In this document: positions 60,677 through 64,000 of the stretch, piece after piece | Layout: each line of letters begins with the position of its first letter | Numbering within the stretch: position 1 is the stretch's first letter | Assembly (NCBI RefSeq): GCF_013112485.1 | Contig: NZ_JABFHG010000004.1 | Span: 248,001 to 312,000 of the forward strand | Length of the DNA stretch: 64,000 nt | Source: Roseicella sp. DB1501 | Lineage (GTDB): Bacteria; Pseudomonadota; Alphaproteobacteria; Acetobacterales; Acetobacteraceae | Direction of reading: 5' to 3' | Position numbers and translations under genes: made by a program | Notes under the pieces: model-generated | Database searches by the model: none | Told to the model about the DNA's origin: nothing | Seen by the model: only the letters and a program-made list of their open reading frames with translations

Positions 60677-61234
60677 TCAGGCCATCGGCGCGTGCTGTAC
60701 CCAGACGCGCTTCGCCCCTGCCTGCCGCAGGTAGGTCTCCGCCTGCTGCTGCAACTCGGGCGTGCCGGCGCGGATGCCGAGCGCCGGGCCCTCGGTGCGT
60801 ACCGGCTCCCGCGATGCGGCGACCTCCGAGGCGGCATTGCCCGCCGTCTCCGTCGCCGCGGCCGCGACGGCGCCTGCAGCGGCGGCGGCGGCCACCGCCG
60901 GCAGGGCCGTGCCGCCCGAGGCGATGACGATGCCCGCGGCCGCCATGGAACTCGCCGCCGTGCCGATGCCGACGAAATTCTGCCGCAGGTTCCGCCGGTC
61001 AGCGCCCTTCGGGTCCTCGTCCGGCTTGTCCACCTGATCCTCGTTGTCGGCCGGGCGCTGCTCCTCCGGCACGCTGCGATCCGCGAAGGCTTCGCGGAAC
61101 CAGGCTTCACCCTGCAACCGTTCCGCCGCGCGGTCGAGCGCCGCTTGCTCGGCAAACTCGCCCCAGACCATGGGGCCTGCGGCAGTATCGTCCTGCTCGC
61201 CGGTCCACTGGCTGCTGTCCACCACGATAGGCAT
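60677..61234 (-). CDS. Acidic hypothetical protein with Gly/Ala hydrophobic centre
   Basis: A 185-residue protein I do not recognise. Residues 1-75 are hydrophilic and acidic (EEQRPADNEDQVDKPDEDP). Residues about 88-127 are Gly/Ala-rich and hydrophobic with glycine-zipper spacing (GIGTAASSMAAAGIVIASGG). The C-terminus is polar and ends LRQAGAKRVWVQHAPMA, which looks like a folded strand-helix piece. The start at 61234 has GAGGAG five bases upstream, a strong site, which supports real translation. It converges with the cold-shock gene. Confidence 0.65.
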   Translation of the reverse strand: MPIVVDSSQWTGEQDDTAAGPMVWGEFAEQAALDRAAERLQGEAWFREAFADRSVPEEQRPADNEDQVDKPDEDPKGADRRNLRQNFVGIGTAASSMAAAGIVIASGGTALPAVAAAAAAGAVAAAATETAGNAASEVAASREPVRTEGPALGIRAGTPELQQQAETYLRQAGAKRVWVQHAPMA

Positions 61235-61412
61235 GCGGACTCCTCTTGCTTGCTGTGAGCGCCGGCCGAAGAGTCCGGCATGACGGCCCTGCCCGATGGC
61301 TCACGACCTGCGTCGCCCGCGCCTTCGCCTGCCGGGGACACCTGCCGGAGCGGGACGGGCCGAGCCGTTGCAGGGCCAACGCCCGCCACCCATCGCCGTT
61401 CCGGAGGCCCGC

Positions 61413-62393
61413 TTGTTCGATCTGCCCACCCTCGAAGCCGCCGCCGCGCTGGTCCACCGTGCTTTCCCGCCGACGCCGCAGATCGCCTGGCCGCTGCTCG
61501 CCGCCCGCAGCGGCGCCGAGGCCTGGGTGAAGCACGAGAACCACACGCCGACCGGCGCCTTCAAGCTGCGCGGCGGCCTGGTCTACATGGAGCGGCTGCG
61601 GCGCGAGCGGCCGGCGGTGCGCGGCGTGGTCAGCGCCACCCGCGGCAACCATGGCCAGAGCCTGGCCTATGCCGGGGCGCGCCATGGCGTGCCCGTGACC
61701 ATCGTCGTCCCCGAGGGCAACAGCCGCGAGAAGAACGCCGCCATGCAGGCGCTGGGCGCGCGGCTGGTCGAGCACGGCGCGGATTTCGACGCGGCGCGGC
61801 AGCATGCGACGGCGCTCGCCCTGGCCGAGGGGCTGGAATTCGCCCCCTCCTTCGCGCCCGACCTGGTGCTGGGCGTGGCGACCTATGCGCTCGAACTCTT
61901 CCGCGGCGCCCCGCCGCTCGATGCGCTCTATGTGGCGATCGGCCTCGGCTCCGGCATCTGCGGCTGCATCCTGGCGCGCGACCTGCTCGGCCTCCCGACC
62001 GAGATCATCGGCGTGCAGAGCACCGAGGCGCCGGCCTACGCGCTGTCCTATGCCGCGGGGCGGGTGGTGACGACGGAGAGCGCGGCGACGCTGGCCGACG
62101 GCATGGCGGTGCGCATCCCCGATCCGGCGGCGCTGGCGCTGATCCGCCGCGGCGCGGCGCGTATCGTCACCGTCTCGGACGCAGCGGTCGCGGCCGCGAT
62201 CCGCGCCTACTGGCAGGACACCCACAACCTCGCCGAGGGGGCGGGCGCGGCGCCGCTCGCGGCGCTGCTGCAGGAGCGTGGGCGGATGGCCGGCAAGCGG
62301 GTTGGCCTGGTGCTCGGCGGCGGCAATATCGACCTCGCCCTGTTCCGCGACTGGGTGCTGGCGCCGGGCGGCCAGGACGTCCCACCCGGCTGA
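61413..62393 (+). CDS. Threonine/serine dehydratase-like PLP enzyme
   Basis: A 326-residue fold-type II PLP enzyme. The PLP lysine is Lys51 in HTPTGAFKLRGG; SATRGNHGQSLAYA binds the phosphate, and VLGGGNIDL is near the end. Such enzymes deaminate threonine or serine, or split related hydroxy amino acids. There is no regulatory ACT domain, so it is the catabolic/short type. The start is TTG at 61413, with GGAGG five bases upstream; the longer frame is Arg/Pro-rich and unconserved. The metallo-hydrolase gene follows 87 bases later. Confidence 0.88.
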   Translation: MFDLPTLEAAAALVHRAFPPTPQIAWPLLAARSGAEAWVKHENHTPTGAFKLRGGLVYMERLRRERPAVRGVVSATRGNHGQSLAYAGARHGVPVTIVVPEGNSREKNAAMQALGARLVEHGADFDAARQHATALALAEGLEFAPSFAPDLVLGVATYALELFRGAPPLDALYVAIGLGSGICGCILARDLLGLPTEIIGVQSTEAPAYALSYAAGRVVTTESAATLADGMAVRIPDPAALALIRRGAARIVTVSDAAVAAAIRAYWQDTHNLAEGAGAAPLAALLQERGRMAGKRVGLVLGGGNIDLALFRDWVLAPGGQDVPPG

Positions 62394-62480
62394 AAGCCGG
62401 CCCCGAAAGCGGTTCCAAGGGGCCGCTGCAACCCCGCGCCGCCGCGCCCCGTTCCCCCGGCGGGAGCAAGGGAGCCGCCG

Positions 62481-63353
62481 ATGCGCATCCACCATCTCGA
62501 TTGCGGGCCGGCGCGGCCGGTGGGCGGCGCCCTGATGGACGGGGCGAGCCCCGGCGCCTTCGGCCGGCTCACCTGCCATTGCCTGGCGATCGAGACGGAG
62601 CGGCACGGCGTGGTGCTGGTCGATACCGGACTCGGCCTGCGCGACATGCTCCGCCCCGCCGGGCGGCTGCCCTGGGTGAACAGCGCCCTGCTGCGCTTCC
62701 GCCGCGACCCGGACCGGACGATGCTGCGGCACATCAAGCGCCTCGGCCTGCATCCGGGCGATGTGCGGCACATCGTCATGACGCATCTGGACTTCGACCA
62801 TGCCGGCGGCCTGGTGGATTTCCCGCAGGCGCGGGTGCATCTCATGGAGGCCGAGGCGCGCGCCGCGCGGGCGCGGGACGGGATGCTCGGCCGGATGCGG
62901 TACCGGCCGGTGCAATGGGGCGATACCGAGCGTTGGATCACCTATCCGGACCGCGCCGGCGGCCGCTGGTTCGGCTTCGACGCGGTGACGGAGCTCGAGG
63001 GCTTGCCGCCGGAGATCCTGCTCGTCCCGCTGCCCGGTCATTCGCCGGGCCATGCCGGCGTCGCCATCGAGGGGCCGCGCGGCTGGGTCCTGCATGCCGG
63101 CGACAGCTACTTCAACCGCGCCGAGATCTTCGCCGAGCCACCGCACTGCCCGCCCGGCAGCGCCGCCTATGAGGCCGCGATGGCCTGGAACGGCCCGCTG
63201 GCGCGGGCGCAGCGGCAGCGTGTCCGCAGCCTGGCGCGGGATCCGGAGGCGCCCTTGGCGGTGTTCTGCACGCATGACCCGGTGGAGTATGTGGCGATGA
63301 CCATCTGGTCGGAGCGCCAGCGGTCGCCGGCGGACGGGGCTGCCGCGGCCTGA
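62481..63353 (+). CDS. Metallo-beta-lactamase-fold hydrolase (AHL-lactonase-like)
   Basis: A 290-residue MBL-fold enzyme. The di-zinc motif HxDxDH is complete: His102, Asp104, Asp106, His107 in THLDFDHAGG. GHSPGHAG supplies the next histidine, AGDSYF the bridging aspartate, and CTHDP the last histidine. The layout resembles N-acyl-homoserine lactonases, but many relatives hydrolyse other lactones or esters. There is no signal peptide. The start at 62481 has GGGAGCCGCCG upstream. Confidence 0.88.
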   Translation: MRIHHLDCGPARPVGGALMDGASPGAFGRLTCHCLAIETERHGVVLVDTGLGLRDMLRPAGRLPWVNSALLRFRRDPDRTMLRHIKRLGLHPGDVRHIVMTHLDFDHAGGLVDFPQARVHLMEAEARAARARDGMLGRMRYRPVQWGDTERWITYPDRAGGRWFGFDAVTELEGLPPEILLVPLPGHSPGHAGVAIEGPRGWVLHAGDSYFNRAEIFAEPPHCPPGSAAYEAAMAWNGPLARAQRQRVRSLARDPEAPLAVFCTHDPVEYVAMTIWSERQRSPADGAAAA

Positions 63354-63413
63354 CGGGTTCGACAGCCCGGGCCGCCCGGGGCAAGATCGCCACCCTGCAG
63401 GAAGGGGGTTTTC

Positions 63414-63722
63414 ATGGCCGCATGGCATCGCGTCGCCGCCGAGGACGATCTTGCCGAGAACATGCCGCTCGCCATCCGCATCGGCGAGCTGCAGATCGCC
63501 GTCGTCCGGCTCGAGGACGGCATCTTCGCGGTGAACGACGTCTGCACGCATGAATATGCGCTGCTCTCGGACGGCTATTGCGAGGACGGCAAGCTGGAAT
63601 GCCCGCTGCACCAGGCCTGCTTCGACATCCGCACCGGCGCGGCGCTGAACGAGCCCGCCGAGGTGCCGGTCGACACCTACAAGGTGAAGGTCGAGGGCGG
63701 CGAGGTCTTCGTCGAGGCCTGA
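63414..63722 (+). CDS. Rieske [2Fe-2S] ferredoxin (non-haem iron oxygenase ferredoxin subunit)
   Basis: A 102-residue soluble Rieske protein. Cluster ligands are Cys44 and His46 (DVCTHEYA) and Cys63 and His66 (LECPLHQAC). It is the electron carrier type used by ring-hydroxylating or other Rieske oxygenases; no oxygenase or reductase gene is in the window. GGAAGGGGG precedes the ATG. It converges with the Bug gene, and the stops are adjacent. Confidence 0.94.
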   Translation: MAAWHRVAAEDDLAENMPLAIRIGELQIAVVRLEDGIFAVNDVCTHEYALLSDGYCEDGKLECPLHQACFDIRTGAALNEPAEVPVDTYKVKVEGGEVFVEA

Positions 63723-64000
63723 TCAGTCCGGCCGGATGCCGGCCGCCCTGACCACCTCGGCCCAGCGCGCCGTCTCGGCGGCGAGTTGCGCCTGGAACGC
63801 CTCCGGGCCGGTCTCCAGCGGGTCGAGCCCGGCGGCGGTGATCCGCTCCCGCATCACGGGCTGGCGCAGCGCGGCGAGCAGGTCGTGGTGGAGCCGCGCC
63901 CGCAGCGCCGGCGGCAGGCCGGCCGGCGCCAGGATGCCGTACCAGGAGACGGCCTCGGCCCCGGGGAAGCCGCATTCGGCGAGCGTCGGCAGGTCGGGCA
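63723..64000 (-). CDS. Bug-family substrate-binding protein (3' part only)
   Basis: The C-terminal 92 residues of a Bug/TctC receptor, cut by the right edge. It reads PDLPTLAECGFPGAEAVSW, YGILAPAGLPPALRARLHHD, and ends WAEVVRAAGIRPD, the normal family ending. The 5' end and signal peptide lie outside the window. Confidence 0.88.
   Translation of the reverse strand, partial: PDLPTLAECGFPGAEAVSWYGILAPAGLPPALRARLHHDLLAALRQPVMRERITAAGLDPLETGPEAFQAQLAAETARWAEVVRAAGIRPD

Noticed and set aside
62481..63353. Quorum-quenching lactonase
   Set aside because: The zinc motif fits, but the family hydrolyses many lactones and esters, so the specific claim is not supported.

Overview
The window is a very GC-rich (about 70% or more), densely packed piece of chromosome. 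Gene content points to an alphaproteobacterium of the Acetobacteraceae/Roseomonas type. The indicators are several Bug (TctC) solute receptors without their membrane partners, an alphaproteobacterial addAB operon, Usg, a DUF4175/TIGR02302 protein, an IalB-like protein, CIRCE-controlled groESL, and an argH-lptM-lysA neighbourhood. The assignment rests on gene families and gene order; no rRNA or tRNA gene was recognised in the window.

Layout. 1-2877: the 5' part of a livH permease gene, then three small catabolic enzymes (CMD-family, dienelactone hydrolase, DapA-family). 2894-9620: a YdcF-like protein and a methyltransferase, an IalB-like protein overlapping rlmN, a Bug receptor overlapping a MaoC hydratase, a SemiSWEET and an MFS carrier. 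9830-12080: an AraC regulator and an unrecognised 341-residue acidic protein of looser base composition, the most foreign-looking patch. 12155-23158: tlpA / argH-lptM and lysA-TIGR02302, separated by a 4.8 kb block with two Bug receptors, a SYLF lipoprotein and an MFS carrier. 23260-26577: an aspartate:alanine antiporter gene broken by a -1 frameshift, followed by intact aspartate 4-decarboxylase; together they would form a proton-motive decarboxylation cycle. 26687-30706: a 1339-residue RTX-repeat protein with a recent 414-bp internal duplication.

30716-41388 is one leftward run: tsaE, amgK, murU, addB, addA, trxA and a PQQ-type sugar dehydrogenase, linking peptidoglycan sugar recycling, double-strand break repair and redox. 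41602-47034: a thioredoxin-reductase-like ferredoxin-NADP reductase, a small FPASDP-motif protein, ubiA with a coupled methyltransferase, then rsmE and gshA. 47060-54561 is a leftward overlapping run: ctaA/cox15, a 1498-residue histidine kinase with ten tandem PAS units, tldD and a GNAT acetyltransferase. 54650-57725: a glycosyltransferase/VTT-protein pair, a D-2-hydroxyacid dehydrogenase and usg. 57881-60158: groESL behind two CIRCE operators and ending in a clear intrinsic terminator. 60396-64000: a cold-shock protein with a structured leader, an acidic hypothetical protein, a threonine dehydratase-like enzyme, a metallo-beta-lactamase-fold hydrolase, a Rieske ferredoxin and the 3' part of another Bug gene.

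Most of the window is ordinary chromosome. The best candidates for something undescribed are the orphan gene at 11055-12080 next to its AraC neighbour, the ten-PAS kinase translationally coupled to heme A synthase, and the double CIRCE promoter. Long antisense open frames are frequent here because of the GC content and were treated as shadows.
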